Part shown: positions 1 through 9,639 of the stretch, in pieces | How positions within the stretch are numbered: the stretch's first letter is position 1 | Layout of the letters: each line of letters starts with the position of its first letter | Assembly: GCA_035536185.1 (NCBI GenBank) | Contig: DATLOM010000041.1 | Span: 35,199 to 99,198 of the forward strand | From: GCA-2861595 sp035536185 | GTDB taxonomy: Bacteria > Actinomycetota > Acidimicrobiia > Acidimicrobiales > GCA-2861595 | DNA length: 64,000 nucleotides | Reading direction: 5' to 3' | Program-made: the position numbers and the translations under genes | Notes under the pieces: generated by a model | Seen by the model: the letters and a program-made list of their open reading frames with translations, nothing else | What the model was told of the DNA's origin: nothing | The model's database searches: none

Positions 1-1
1 C

Positions 2-757
2 CTCCTGGGCGCCAGCCTCGGGGAGGTCTCGGTGCTGGACGACGACGGCATCACCTCCATGCTGCGCCCGGTCGGCCCGCTGACCGTCCGCCTGGGCCAG
101 CCGGTCGAGGAGGTCGACAAGTCGGGCCGGGTCGAGGTGCTCTTCCAGGCCGGGCCGAACCGGCTGGAGCCCGACGCAGTGGCCGGCTTCTTGTCGGCCA
201 AGGGCCGCGGCAACGACCTCGAGCGCCTGGCTCGCCACCAGGCCTTCTGGGATGCCTGGCTCGCCGCCCTCCAGTCGCAGCCGGCGGCCGCCCCCACGCA
301 GCCGGCGGCACTGGCAACGGCCTTCTCCGCTCTGGTGAGCGGGCCGGTTCGGACCCGGGTGGTGCCGGTGGAGAGCTTCGGCACCTCGCCCGAGGACGGC
401 GAGTTGTACAAGGTGCGGCCGGCCGAGCTGACCCGCATGGTGGCGGCGTCTTTCCCGACCGTGGCCGAGCAGGGGACCCAGTCCCGGCCGCGGGTTCAGA
501 TCCTCAACGGCACCGGCGCCGTGGGCCTCGCCGACTCGGTCCGCGCCCGCCTCGGCGCCCCGTTCGACGTCCGGCTGACGGGCAACGCCGGCAACTTCAA
601 CCACGACAAGACCGAGATCGTCTTCTATGCCCGGAGCAAGCAGGCCATGGCCGAGAAGGTGCGTAAGGCTCTAGGCGTGGGAAACTTGGTGTTCAGCCGC
701 CGCCCGCTCGACGTGGTCGACGTCACCATCGTTGTGGGAAAGGACTTTCAACCCTGA
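2..757 (+). CDS. LCP (LytR-CpsA-Psr) family protein, C-terminal part, 5' truncated
   Basis: The reading frame is open to the left window edge, so the N-terminus is missing. What remains resembles the end of an LCP phosphotransferase domain followed by a LytR_C domain at the C-terminus, which starts around the VQILNGTG motif and ends with VVDVTIVVGKDF. LCP enzymes attach anionic glycopolymers to peptidoglycan at the outer face of the membrane; the LytR_C domain is typical of actinobacterial members. The gene ends 2 bp before rsfS, a common actinobacterial order. The catalytic arginines of the LCP core are not visible here, so the family call rests on the LytR_C part and the neighbourhood. Confidence 0.72.
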   Translation, partial: LLGASLGEVSVLDDDGITSMLRPVGPLTVRLGQPVEEVDKSGRVEVLFQAGPNRLEPDAVAGFLSAKGRGNDLERLARHQAFWDAWLAALQSQPAAAPTQPAALATAFSALVSGPVRTRVVPVESFGTSPEDGELYKVRPAELTRMVAASFPTVAEQGTQSRPRVQILNGTGAVGLADSVRARLGAPFDVRLTGNAGNFNHDKTEIVFYARSKQAMAEKVRKALGVGNLVFSRRPLDVVDVTIVVGKDFQP

Positions 758-759
758 GC

Positions 760-1155
760 ATGCATGAACAGATCAGAGAGCTCGTGGCCGCGGCAGCGAT
801 GGCGGCGGCGGCCAAGAAGGGGGAGGACGTGGTGGTGCTGGAGGTGGGCCAGATCCTGGCCATCACCGACGCCTTCGTCATCACCCACGGCGCCAACACG
901 CGCCAGGTGCGCACCATCGCCGAGGAGGTGGAGGAGAAGGTGGGCGCCGCCGGCGGCCCCAGGCCCCTCAGGGTCGAAGGGCTGGACGACGCCCGCTGGG
1001 TGCTCCTCGACTACGGCGACTTCGTCGTCCACGTGTTCCTCGACGAGGTGCGCCGCTTCTACGACCTCGAACGGCTCTGGTCCGACGCCCCCCGCGTCGA
1101 ATGGGAGGCCGGTGCCGGCGCCGCCAACGCGGCGGCTACGGCCACCGCCAACTGA
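760..1155 (+). CDS. rsfS: Ribosome silencing factor RsfS
   Basis: 131 aa, close to the usual length of RsfS/Iojap. The family pattern is clear: an N-terminal helix, the VLEVGQILAITDAFVI strand-loop, RQVRTIAEEVEEKV, then WVLLDYGDFVVHVF and FYDLERLW. RsfS binds ribosomal protein uL14 and blocks joining of the subunits when nutrients are scarce. The ATG lies two bases after the stop of the LCP gene, so the two are probably co-transcribed. The alanine-rich tail after residue 115 is not conserved in the family. Confidence 0.95.
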   Translation: MHEQIRELVAAAAMAAAAKKGEDVVVLEVGQILAITDAFVITHGANTRQVRTIAEEVEEKVGAAGGPRPLRVEGLDDARWVLLDYGDFVVHVFLDEVRRFYDLERLWSDAPRVEWEAGAGAANAAATATAN

Positions 1156-1209
1156 GGCGCCCGAACTGGTCAAGAAAGAGGAAGCTGCCTTTCACGACCG
1201 GGGGTGACC

Positions 1210-1842
1210 ATGCTCTTCGAGAACCGTGCGGATGCAGGACGTCGTCTCGCCGCGCAACTGCAGCACTTGCGGGGCGAAGGCCCGGTGGTCGTCGGCCTCC
1301 CGCGGGGTGGCGTTCCCGTCGCCTACGAAGTGGCACACGCGCTGGGGGCACCGCTGGACGTCATCGTGGTGCGCAAGCTGGGCGTGCCGTTCCAGCCCGA
1401 GCTGGCCATGGGGGCCATCGGTGAGGACGGCGTGCGGATCGTGGATCCTGACGTGCTTCGCATGGTGCGGGTGTCGCCTCCCGAGCTGGCCGCCGTGGAG
1501 GCGCGTGAGCGCAGCGAGCTGGAGCGGCGCGCTCGCCGCTTCCGGGGTGGGCTCGCCCGGGTCCCGTTGGAGGGCCGGACGGCCGTCATCGTCGATGATG
1601 GCGTCGCCACCGGGTCGACGGCCCGGGCCGCCTGCCAGGTCGCACGTGAGCACGGAGCCGCCCGCGTGGTCTTGGCGGTGCCTGTGGCTCCGCCGGGCTG
1701 GTCGGCACGGGTAGGCTCGGGCGCCGACGAACTGGTCTGTCTCGCGACGCCCGAGCCGTTCTATGCAGTAGGGCAGTTCTACGCGGACTTCACCGAGACC
1801 TCTGACCAGGAGGTCCTCACGTGCATCCGGAGCGCGCAGTGA
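1210..1842 (+). CDS. Phosphoribosyltransferase-domain protein
   Basis: About 210 aa. The PRPP-binding loop is visible as VIVDDGVATGSTARAA, with the N-terminal GLPRGGVPVAYEVA and the VRKLGVPFQPELAMGAI segment characteristic of the stand-alone PRT proteins often found beside stress genes in actinobacteria. The substrate cannot be read from sequence. A GTG two codons upstream (1204) is possible, but the ATG at 1210 sits at a better distance from GGGGGTG. The stop lies 35 bp before the next gene. Confidence 0.85.
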   Translation: MLFENRADAGRRLAAQLQHLRGEGPVVVGLPRGGVPVAYEVAHALGAPLDVIVVRKLGVPFQPELAMGAIGEDGVRIVDPDVLRMVRVSPPELAAVEARERSELERRARRFRGGLARVPLEGRTAVIVDDGVATGSTARAACQVAREHGAARVVLAVPVAPPGWSARVGSGADELVCLATPEPFYAVGQFYADFTETSDQEVLTCIRSAQ

Positions 1843-1877
1843 CAAAGTGCGTGCTACTGCGGCCGTATGATCGGATC

Positions 1878-2585
1878 ATGTCTCACGCCTCAGACGATGT
1901 CGTTCAAGTCGCGGAGACCTTCGCGGCGGTGGCTCGGACGCTGTCCGAGGACTCTGGCGAGGTGCAGGGTGCCCTGGACAAGATCGTCCACTTGGCCGTG
2001 GATTCCCTGGACGCGTGCGAGTTCGCAGGGATCTCCTTGGTGGAGAAGGGGAAGTTCAGCTCCCCGGCTTCCAGCAACGACATTCCGAACAAGGTCGACA
2101 CGATCCAGTCCGAGACCGGCGAGGGCCCCTGCATCGACGCCATAAAGGAGCATGAGGTGTTCAAGACAGGCGACCTCAGGAGCGAGAAGCGTTGGCCTCG
2201 GTTCTCGACACGGGCATTCGAAGAAACGGGTATCAGCAGCATCTTGTCGATCCGGCTGTTCGTAGAGCAGGACACCATGGGATCGCTCAACCTGTACTCC
2301 ACGGCCTGTGACGCGTTCGATGACAGCGACGTGGCCCTGGGGACGGTGTTCGGCGTTCACGCCGCGGTGGCCATGTCCGCCGCACGTCGGGAGGAGAGCC
2401 TCGAGCAGAAGGCCGAGAGCCGTGACGTGATCGGGAGAGCGAAGGGGATTCTCATGGCTCGCTCGGGTGCCACCGACGACGAAGCGTTCGAGATGCTCAA
2501 GGCTGCCTCTCAGCGGATGAACGTGAAGCTTCGCGACATCGCACAGCGAGTTGCGGAGCAGGCGCCGCCGCCTCCGGCTCCCTAG
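1878..2585 (+). CDS. GAF-ANTAR domain RNA-binding antiterminator
   Basis: 235 aa. Residues about 15-165 form a GAF sensor domain (ETGEGPCIDAI, then SILSIRLFVEQDTMGSLNLYS). Residues about 180-230 form an ANTAR domain (SRDVIGRAKGILMARSGATDDEAFEMLK, quoted in part). ANTAR domains bind paired RNA hairpins and prevent termination; GAF-ANTAR proteins are common cytoplasmic stress or redox regulators in actinobacteria. A longer reading from 1821 would overlap the preceding gene, whereas ATG 1878 gives a normal N-terminus. No receiver domain is present, so the signal is probably a small ligand bound by GAF. Confidence 0.9.
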   Translation: MSHASDDVVQVAETFAAVARTLSEDSGEVQGALDKIVHLAVDSLDACEFAGISLVEKGKFSSPASSNDIPNKVDTIQSETGEGPCIDAIKEHEVFKTGDLRSEKRWPRFSTRAFEETGISSILSIRLFVEQDTMGSLNLYSTACDAFDDSDVALGTVFGVHAAVAMSAARREESLEQKAESRDVIGRAKGILMARSGATDDEAFEMLKAASQRMNVKLRDIAQRVAEQAPPPPAP

Positions 2586-2751
2586 GTGGGCTTCGACACG
2601 AGCAGGATGAGCGATACGATCTGCCGGCCCTCCACGTGTCGCGGTATTCGTGGTCATCTTTCCGCCCCGTGGGCGACAGGTTGGCGTAAGGTACACAGCG
2701 CAGAAGGGACCGACGCACGATCTGGTGCCGCGCGCCCCTCCGCTCCAACTC

Positions 2752-3672
2752 ATGATGCGGATACTGCTCGTTGAAGACGACCAAGTGCAGCGAAAGCTGC
2801 TCAGCGCCGCGCTGGCCAAAGCGCTGGCCAAGGATGCCCACACGGTCGAACATGCTGATCGGTTGTCACGAGCGCTCGTCCTGTTACACCAGGAGCACTT
2901 CGACCTAGTCCTGTTGGACCTCGGGCTGCCCGACTCCGACGGCTTCGACACCCTCAGGATCACCAGGGCCGAGGCGCCCGACACGGCCATCATCGTGCTG
3001 ACGGGCGAAGACGACGACGCGCTCGGTGCCCGGGTGGTGAGGGAAGGCGCTCAGGACTTCCTGACCAAGGGGACGTTCCCGATCGGGAGCCTCGGGCGTT
3101 CCATCAGCTACGCGATAGAACGGCACCGCCATCTTCAGGACCTGAGGCGAGTCGCCCTGCTCGACGAGCTCACGGGGCTGTTCAACCGCCGCGGCTTCCT
3201 CGCGCTGTCCTGGCACCAACTGAAGGTGGCGTCGAGAACCAAGTGCCCCACGACGATGCTCTTCTTCGACGTCGACGGAATGAAGACGATCAACGACACG
3301 CTGGGCCACAAGCACGGTGACGCCGCGCTCGTCGCCGTGGCCGAGATCCTGCGGGCCGGGTTCCGGGAGTCTGACATCGTGGGTCGGGTCGGCGGAGACG
3401 AGTTCTGTGCCCTCTTGATCGACGACCGTCGCGAGCTCGATCCGTTGACTCGGGTGCGTTCGTGCCTCGAGACTCTCAACGCTGGCGACCGCCGACCCTA
3501 CCGGTTCTCGGTCAGCATGGGTGCCGTGCGCTACGACCCTGATCATCCGTGCTCGGTCGAGGAGCTCATGGAGCGAGCCGACAGGGCCATGTACTGCGAC
3601 AAGCAAGGCAAGCAGGGGTCCCTGATCCCCGGGTCGCGACCTCCGGTGGTATCGGTTCCTCGCCCCACGTAG
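2752..3672 (+). CDS. Response regulator with diguanylate cyclase (GGDEF) output
   Basis: 306 aa from ATG 2752 (ATG 2755 is equally possible). Residues 1-120 are a receiver domain starting MRILLVEDD, with phospho-acceptor D56 in LVLLDLGLP and a later FLTKG. Residues about 140-300 are a GGDEF domain with intact GGDEF at 214-218 and the FFDVDGMKTIND substrate motif. It should make c-di-GMP when phosphorylated, resembling WspR/PleD-type regulators. No kinase is adjacent on the same strand; the hybrid kinase at 4.7-8.0 kb and the three kinases at 11.9-20.1 kb are candidate partners. Confidence 0.92.
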   Translation: MMRILLVEDDQVQRKLLSAALAKALAKDAHTVEHADRLSRALVLLHQEHFDLVLLDLGLPDSDGFDTLRITRAEAPDTAIIVLTGEDDDALGARVVREGAQDFLTKGTFPIGSLGRSISYAIERHRHLQDLRRVALLDELTGLFNRRGFLALSWHQLKVASRTKCPTTMLFFDVDGMKTINDTLGHKHGDAALVAVAEILRAGFRESDIVGRVGGDEFCALLIDDRRELDPLTRVRSCLETLNAGDRRPYRFSVSMGAVRYDPDHPCSVEELMERADRAMYCDKQGKQGSLIPGSRPPVVSVPRPT

Positions 3673-3738
3673 CAGGCCTGCACTCGTGATCCATTTCACA
3701 TGACTACCGGTCCATTTGGCCCGTGAAGGGAGCTACAA

Positions 3739-4698
3739 TTGGCCTGCAGCCCTGTCCCACAAGCGCTCACGGTTGATCGTCGCACCGGTGTCACCTCTGG
3801 GCTGAGGGGGCAAGCCCTCGCTTGCGTTCTTGGAGCCGCGTCCAATCGCGGGGGTGGCCAAGTGTCAGAACCGAGATCAACTGCAGCCAGGATCTCTCCA
3901 CCGGTGTCGCTCGCCAGGCTTGGGGAGGTCATCGCCGAATCGCGGGTGCCCATCGTGGTGTGCAGCCTCCCCGATCTATGGGTCCTGCTGGCCAACGATG
4001 CCGCCGCGGACTTGTTCTGCCGTCCTCAAAGCGACATCCTGGGCCGGCGCGCCAGTGAGATCTGGGCGGGAGGCGCTGTAGGGATGTCGGAGACGGCGTT
4101 GTCGGCACTCGGGGCGGGAGCCATAGAGAGCTTCCGGGCACGGCGCGAGATCGCAACCCCGGCGGGCTCGGTGAAGGTGTGGCTCTGGGCACGTGCCGTC
4201 GAGCTCGACGAAGGCCCGGTAGGCGTGGGCGTCGTGCTGTCCGAGGCCGAGGGCAGAGCCGCAGGCCGCCTGATCGGTGACTACTTCGGGATGGATGCGA
4301 TCGATGTCGCCGTCGGCACCATCGGCCCGGCAGGGCGTGTGGGCCCGGCCGCGCCAGGGGGAGAGGTCCCGGCCAACAGGTCGGAGGCCGACCGCTTTGC
4401 CGACCTCGAGCGCCAGGTACTTCAGATCGCCGCTGAGCTCCATTCCGTCAGCCTGGTGCGTCGAGATCCATCCGCCGTCCACGAGAGCCGGGAGCCGGCC
4501 CTGGACCACCTCTCCCCGCGTCAGCGTGAGATCGTCGAGCGCCTGCTTCGCGGAGAACGGATACCGACCATTGCGGAAGCGATGTACCTGAGCCCCAGCA
4601 CGGTGCGAAACCATCTGTCGAACGTGTTCCGGCGGCTGGGTGTCAACTCACAAGCCGAGCTGCTGGCGAGGTTGCGTTCTGAAGCCCCCGGTTCGTGA
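3739..4698 (+). CDS. PAS-LuxR transcriptional regulator
   Basis: 319 aa from TTG 3739, which has a strong ribosome site (GAAGGGAG at 3725-3732, 6-nt spacer). GTG 3862 is the alternative start and removes 41 poorly structured residues. A PAS-like segment covers about 60-180 (VPIVVCSLPDLWVLLANDAA). A LuxR-type HTH lies at about 250-310 (LSPRQREIVERLLRG, then SPSTVRNHLSNVFRRLGV). It lacks a receiver domain, so it probably senses a ligand or redox state through PAS. It is convergent with the hybrid kinase that ends at 4716. Confidence 0.85.
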   Translation: MACSPVPQALTVDRRTGVTSGLRGQALACVLGAASNRGGGQVSEPRSTAARISPPVSLARLGEVIAESRVPIVVCSLPDLWVLLANDAAADLFCRPQSDILGRRASEIWAGGAVGMSETALSALGAGAIESFRARREIATPAGSVKVWLWARAVELDEGPVGVGVVLSEAEGRAAGRLIGDYFGMDAIDVAVGTIGPAGRVGPAAPGGEVPANRSEADRFADLERQVLQIAAELHSVSLVRRDPSAVHESREPALDHLSPRQREIVERLLRGERIPTIAEAMYLSPSTVRNHLSNVFRRLGVNSQAELLARLRSEAPGS

Positions 4699-4715
4699 TC
4701 GGAAGGATCTGCGGT

Positions 4716-7700
4716 TCAAGATCGTGAGGCTGCCGCCGCGTCGAGCGCGGGCCGAAACTGGGTAGTGGAGGCGGCTCCGGAGCGAAGCTCCCGAGCGCGA
4801 AGTGCCTCCCGCACTGTCCGGACGAGCGCATCGGCCTGGAACGGCTTCTCCACCAGCCACGGCTTCTCGCCGAGGCGCAACTCCGGCAGGAGCCTATCGG
4901 TGAAACCCGAGATGAACACCACCTCGAGGTCCGGGTGACTCCGGGCCAACTTCTGCGCGAGGTCGATCCCGCCCATCTCCGGCATGACCACATCCGTAAC
5001 CAGTACGTCGACCATCCCGAGCTCGTCATCCACGACCGCCAGTGCCTCCACGCCGTTGGAGGCGGTGAGCACGTGATAGCCGGCGTGCGTCAGGATGTCA
5101 GAGGTAAGGCTGCGGACCTCCTCTTCGTCCTCCACGAGGAGGACGCTTCGAGAGCGGTTGTCGGACGAGCTGGCGGGGCCGACACCGCCACTTTCCAGGA
5201 CCCCCGGTGTGGCGACGGCAGGAATGATGACAGTGAACTCAGTGCCCTCGCCCGGGCGGCTTTGGACTTGGACATGGCCGTTTACGCCTGCGACGATCCC
5301 GTACACGCTGGCCAAGCCCAAGCCGGTGCCTTTCCCCTGGGGCTTGGTGGTGAAGAATGGCTCGAAGCAGGCGGCCGCCGTCTCTGCGTCCATGCCCAGG
5401 CCGGTGTCGGCCACAGTGAGCACGGCGTACTCTCCACGAGGCACGCCGCCCCAGGTCTCGGCGTCGCCGCCATCGATCACCACCCGGGAGGTGGCAATGA
5501 GAAGGGACCCGCCGGCGGGCATCGCATCCCGGGCGTTCACGGCCAAGTTCAGGACCAACTGGTCGAACTCCGAGCGCTCGATGGTGGCGTACCCAGCAGC
5601 AGGGTCGGTCCTCGCCTCCAGCGAGATGTCCTTGCCGAGCGTGCGCGACAGCAGCTCGTGCACCGACAACACTGCCTCGTTCAGGTCCAGGACCGTCCGT
5701 GTGGCGACACGTTTCCGGCTGAAGGTCAGCAATCTGCTGGTCAACGCCGCCGCCCGCTCGGCCGCCGTCCTGATCGCCTCCAACCCCGAGCGGACCTCGG
5801 CGTCCTCATCTACCAGGTCCAGGAGTAGCACGCTGTAGTTGAGGACGATGGTCAACAGGTTGTTGAAGTCATGCGCGACGCCGCCTGCCAGCCGACCCAC
5901 CGCTTCGAGCTTCTGGGCCTGAAGGAGTTGGTTCTCGAGTGACTTGCGAAAAGTGACATCGGCGGCGAGCAGGATGGCGCCTGTTACGTCGCCGGCCCCG
6001 TTCCGCAGGGCACCGGCGGACACCTCGAGCTGAACTTGGCCTTTTTCACCTTCGGACCCCGAGATGCGCTCGCCGGCAATCTGCTCTCCCCCCGTGACCC
6101 GAGTGAACAGCTCTGAAAGCACCGGATGCTCACGCAGGTCGAGAGGCGCATCGCCGGGAGAGCCGCCCGCAAAGGCCGACTCGGCGGCGGGATTGCACAG
6201 CGTGGCGTGTCCACTCACATCCACCTCGACAATGGCCAGAGGAGCCGCCTCGACGAGCTGGCGGAACCTCTCCTCACTGGCCCGCAGATGGTCCTCGGCT
6301 TGTCGACGATCGCTCACGTCCGAAGAGGTGCCGATGACCGCCACCAGCGCACCGGAGTCGTCGAAGGCAGCTGTGGTGGTGACGGCTGCCGGGAAGCGAG
6401 ATCCGTCGCGCCGGCACATCCAGAACTCCCCGGACCAGCTCTCGCCCGTCGTGAGCTCCCTCATGATCTCGGCTGCCGAGTCGATGGCTTCGGGTGAGAT
6501 TATCGTGACGATCGGCTGACCCAGGATCTCCTTGGCCCTCCAGCCGTAGAGCCGCTCGGCCGCGCTGTTCCAGTAGATGATGACTCCCTGCGGGTCGGTG
6601 GCGATGACCGCGTGGGCCACAGCGTCGAGGAGGCCGGCCTGGAAGCGAAGGGACTCTTCTGTTTTCTTCCGTTCCGTGACGTCCTCGAGCGTGCCGTGAG
6701 GGCCGTTTTGGGCATCGCCGACGGCCGGGGAGCTCCGGGAATGGACCCAACGGATCGAGCCGTCGTTGACGATCACACGGTATTGCAGGTCGATGGAACC
6801 GCCATGCGTGATCGTCTCGACCGCAGCATCGAAGATAGACTTGTCCTTTGGGTGCACCATCTCGCGCAACGTCCCCAAAGTCGGAGCACCCGCTCGAGGA
6901 TCCATGGCCATGATCCGGTAGAGCTCGTCCGACCACAACAGCCGTGACGTCTTCAGGTCCTGCGCCCAACTGCCGATGTGCGTCAGCTCCTGGGCCTCGT
7001 TGAGCTGACGGGCCACTGCCCGCAGCTCTGACTCCACCTGCTTCTGCTCGATGATGGTGAGGCTGTACCGGATGAGGACCAGCACACTGAGTGTGATCAG
7101 TGACAGCACCATGAACCGATCCGGCTGAGACCCCGCCGCTATGCTTGTGGCGGTTACGCCGGCGACGAGACCGGCAGGCGCATAGGGCATCAACAATGGC
7201 CAAAGCGGATTGGTGTCAGTACTATCGCGGCCCCGTTCGGCACTGGGTGGTACTCGAGCGGCCACGGCAACGAACAGGAAGCTGAGCAGCCAACCCACGT
7301 CCATGACGTGGCCGGTGTGGTACTGGCCGTCTGCCAGGAGGTAGGCGTACGCCGTGTTGGTCATACAGAGGATCAAGATCCCCGATCCGACCAGCAGAAG
7401 TGAGAACTGTTCGCGGCGACAGCGGGCGAAAACGGCGATCACGAGACAGGCGACGACGGCTGTTCCTCCTGGGTAAGCGAGGGCAAGGCTCTTCGCCAAT
7501 GTGCCGTCGTAGTCGGCGTGCCACGTGGTCTGGAGGGCAGAGAACCAGCTCAGGCAGGCGAAGGAGGCGGCGATCAGGAACCCGTCCAGGATCGTCCGCA
7601 GGCGGGACGCCGTTGTGGGCATGTGTGCGAACCGGAGAACTCCCCAACCCGCGAGCGGTATCGCCAGGACGAACCCCAGGTCCCCCGGGGAGGGAAAGGG

Positions 7701-8009
7701 CGTCGCCCGGCCGAGCACGTCCTGGTAGAGCACCCAGACCCCTTGTCCAGCCACCCAGGACAAGTACGAGAGGCCGAGGAATGTCCAGGCGCTGCGGTCA
7801 CGGCCGGGGGTGCGGCGGCCTCGGCTGAAGCACGAAACTGCAGTTACGGCAGCCGCGCCCAGCAGAGCAAGATCGTCGAAAGCCTTTGTGACTGCCGGTC
7901 CACCGAGCTCGAGATTGGTCCAGGCGGTGAAAACGAAGATCGAGAACGCGGCCCAGAGCAGCGTGGGTTTGAGGCGCTGGTCGGGAGGACGACCACCGAG
8001 GATCACCAT
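4716..8009 (-). CDS. Membrane-bound hybrid histidine kinase (multi-PAS, HisKA, HATPase, receiver)
   Basis: 1097 aa from ATG 8009; a TTG at 8072 would add 21 residues. The first 320 residues contain about nine hydrophobic segments in an integral-membrane sensor. Three PAS modules follow (about 330-460, 460-580, 585-700), including GVIIYWNSAAERLYGW. The dimerisation box GGVAHDFNNLLT has H713. The ATPase part has NARDAMPAGG and GTGLGLASVYGI. A C-terminal receiver has D1006 in VTDVVMPEMGG. The HDFNN-type box and terminal receiver place it with hybrid kinases that often signal to NarL-type regulators; one is encoded on the same strand upstream (8742-9392). Confidence 0.92.
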   Translation of the reverse strand: MVILGGRPPDQRLKPTLLWAAFSIFVFTAWTNLELGGPAVTKAFDDLALLGAAAVTAVSCFSRGRRTPGRDRSAWTFLGLSYLSWVAGQGVWVLYQDVLGRATPFPSPGDLGFVLAIPLAGWGVLRFAHMPTTASRLRTILDGFLIAASFACLSWFSALQTTWHADYDGTLAKSLALAYPGGTAVVACLVIAVFARCRREQFSLLLVGSGILILCMTNTAYAYLLADGQYHTGHVMDVGWLLSFLFVAVAARVPPSAERGRDSTDTNPLWPLLMPYAPAGLVAGVTATSIAAGSQPDRFMVLSLITLSVLVLIRYSLTIIEQKQVESELRAVARQLNEAQELTHIGSWAQDLKTSRLLWSDELYRIMAMDPRAGAPTLGTLREMVHPKDKSIFDAAVETITHGGSIDLQYRVIVNDGSIRWVHSRSSPAVGDAQNGPHGTLEDVTERKKTEESLRFQAGLLDAVAHAVIATDPQGVIIYWNSAAERLYGWRAKEILGQPIVTIISPEAIDSAAEIMRELTTGESWSGEFWMCRRDGSRFPAAVTTTAAFDDSGALVAVIGTSSDVSDRRQAEDHLRASEERFRQLVEAAPLAIVEVDVSGHATLCNPAAESAFAGGSPGDAPLDLREHPVLSELFTRVTGGEQIAGERISGSEGEKGQVQLEVSAGALRNGAGDVTGAILLAADVTFRKSLENQLLQAQKLEAVGRLAGGVAHDFNNLLTIVLNYSVLLLDLVDEDAEVRSGLEAIRTAAERAAALTSRLLTFSRKRVATRTVLDLNEAVLSVHELLSRTLGKDISLEARTDPAAGYATIERSEFDQLVLNLAVNARDAMPAGGSLLIATSRVVIDGGDAETWGGVPRGEYAVLTVADTGLGMDAETAAACFEPFFTTKPQGKGTGLGLASVYGIVAGVNGHVQVQSRPGEGTEFTVIIPAVATPGVLESGGVGPASSSDNRSRSVLLVEDEEEVRSLTSDILTHAGYHVLTASNGVEALAVVDDELGMVDVLVTDVVMPEMGGIDLAQKLARSHPDLEVVFISGFTDRLLPELRLGEKPWLVEKPFQADALVRTVREALRARELRSGAASTTQFRPALDAAAASRS

Positions 8010-8121
8010 GTGTGGCCGACGGATGCGCCCAACTTGATCCGACGCGATTTCTGCACCCTCTCCACAGAGCAATATCGGCTTCGCAGGGGTGAGGTTGAGA
8101 CGTCCGAGGGAGTTCGTGTCA

Positions 8122-8601
8122 TCAGAGCCTTTCCTGTGTCTCAGTAGGCCCGCCGCAACTTGCTACCCCGGCTGACAGGGTCCCGCAGTACTTGCAGCGA
8201 ATGACGCAGTCCTCGGCCACGAGGTAGGCGCCTCTGCGTGCGCAGCTCTCGCATAGTCGGTACGCGGACCCGCGGTATTTGTTCGTCGGCCGTGCAGTAA
8301 CCGGCTCCGTCGCGGTGAGTGCCAGTAGTTCCGCCGTGCAGCTGAGGCCGAGCTTCTTTGCGCTGGCGTTCAGGCGGTCTCGCACAGCCGTGGTGCTGAC
8401 CCCAAGGTCCTGCGCGGCGCGCTGAAGCGACGGTGACGACGTCACCGCTTTCAACACCTCCTGCTGGCGCGGTGGGAGGTATGACACGTCGAGGATCGCA
8501 GTTCGGCGTGCGCCGCCATGGTCGGCACCCGTGGCGAAGGGCTCGCTGGGAGCAGCCGGGTCGAGTGGAGTAGTTGGCTCCGCCAGGATGACTCGTGCCA
8601 T
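8122..8601 (-). CDS. Small HTH regulator with C-terminal zinc ribbon
   Basis: 159 aa from ATG 8601, chosen because GAGGGG lies 6 nt upstream; a longer start at 8652 has no good ribosome site. Residues 40-95 form a LuxR/sigma-4-like HTH (LPPRQQEVLKAV, then LGVSTTAVRDRLNASAKKLG). Residues 116-140 carry CESC and CKYC plus one more Cys, a likely zinc ribbon. It lies between the hybrid kinase and a NarL-type regulator, all on the minus strand. I do not recognise a named family for this combination; DNA binding is inferred. Confidence 0.7.
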   Translation of the reverse strand: MARVILAEPTTPLDPAAPSEPFATGADHGGARRTAILDVSYLPPRQQEVLKAVTSSPSLQRAAQDLGVSTTAVRDRLNASAKKLGLSCTAELLALTATEPVTARPTNKYRGSAYRLCESCARRGAYLVAEDCVIRCKYCGTLSAGVASCGGPTETQERL

Positions 8602-8741
8602 CGGAAGTCCCCTCTTGCTTGCCTCAACAGGCACTGCCGCAAGTTGCGACATGCCTGTTCACTCGGCTGCTGTGCAGTCGACACTGAGCCGGCCGCCCAC
8701 GACGGGCGCACCTTTCGTGGTAGTGCATTGGCACCTGCGGC

Positions 8742-9392
8742 TTACCGGCGCCGGAGTATTCCCTTTCGCTGAGCGGTCATCACCGCCTCCAGCTTCGAGT
8801 GGGCTTCCAGCTTCCGAAGGATCAGCTGCACGTGGTTCCTGATGGTGTTCACACTGAGGTGCAGGCTCTCGGCGACCACACGATTGGTGCAGCCCTCGGA
8901 CAGGAGCCTCAGGATCTCCATCTCCCGGTCAGACAGCTCCTTGCCGAGCTTGCTACCGCTTCCTCCCATCCGGCTCAGGGCATGAATCAAGACGTCCGCG
9001 GGGAAGGCGGCCTCGCCGGCGTGTACCTGTCGAACCGCGCCGACGAGCTCAGCGAACGCGCTGGTCTTGCGCACGTAACCCGCGCAGCCAGCCTCGATGG
9101 CCGCGGCCAGCACCGAGTCGTCGGCCCACCCGGTCAGGAGCACCACGTTCACGTGCGGGTAGCAGTCACGGAGCCAGCCGGCCACCGCGGTCCCTGTTGA
9201 GTCGGGAAGGTCCTGGTCCAGCACGACTACGTCCGGCTGCTGGGTTTCCACCGACTGACGAGCTGCCGCGCCGGTACTGGCAACACCTGTCACGGCAATG
9301 TCCGGCTGCGCGTTCAGCATGCGCACGAGGCTCTCCGACACCATGGCATGGTCCTCCACTACTAAGACGTGGATCTCGCCCTGCCGTGTCAT
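8742..9392 (-). CDS. NarL/LuxR-family response regulator
   Basis: 216 aa from ATG 9392, the standard NarL length; a longer open frame to 9593 adds low-complexity sequence. The receiver domain has the acidic pair in LVVEDH and phospho-acceptor D59 in VVVLDQDLPDSTG. The output HTH is at about 150-210 (LSDREMEILRLLSEGCTNRVVAESL, quoted in part, and SVNTIRNHVQLILRKL). It is divergent from the PAS-GGDEF-EAL gene, and the 247-bp gap must hold both promoters. It is the nearest candidate partner for the membrane hybrid kinase. Confidence 0.92.
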   Translation of the reverse strand: MTRQGEIHVLVVEDHAMVSESLVRMLNAQPDIAVTGVASTGAAARQSVETQQPDVVVLDQDLPDSTGTAVAGWLRDCYPHVNVVLLTGWADDSVLAAAIEAGCAGYVRKTSAFAELVGAVRQVHAGEAAFPADVLIHALSRMGGSGSKLGKELSDREMEILRLLSEGCTNRVVAESLHLSVNTIRNHVQLILRKLEAHSKLEAVMTAQRKGILRRR

Positions 9393-9639
9393 CGGGAGCC
9401 CGCCATCGGCGCAGTGTGTGAAGAGCCCATGGTCAAGGACAGTGTCAAGACGGGACATTAAACGCACACAGGATCCCTCCACCAGAGACCGACGGGGCAC
9501 TTTGTCCCTCGAACGGTGCAATCTGTCTATCGGGCAGTAGGCGTCCAGGGGCGAGACTTGAGGCATGGAGAGGGCTCTGTCGCGCTTCGGCAAAGTGGAG
9601 CGGCGGCGCCACCGCCACCGCGTCCAGGAAGGAGCCGCT

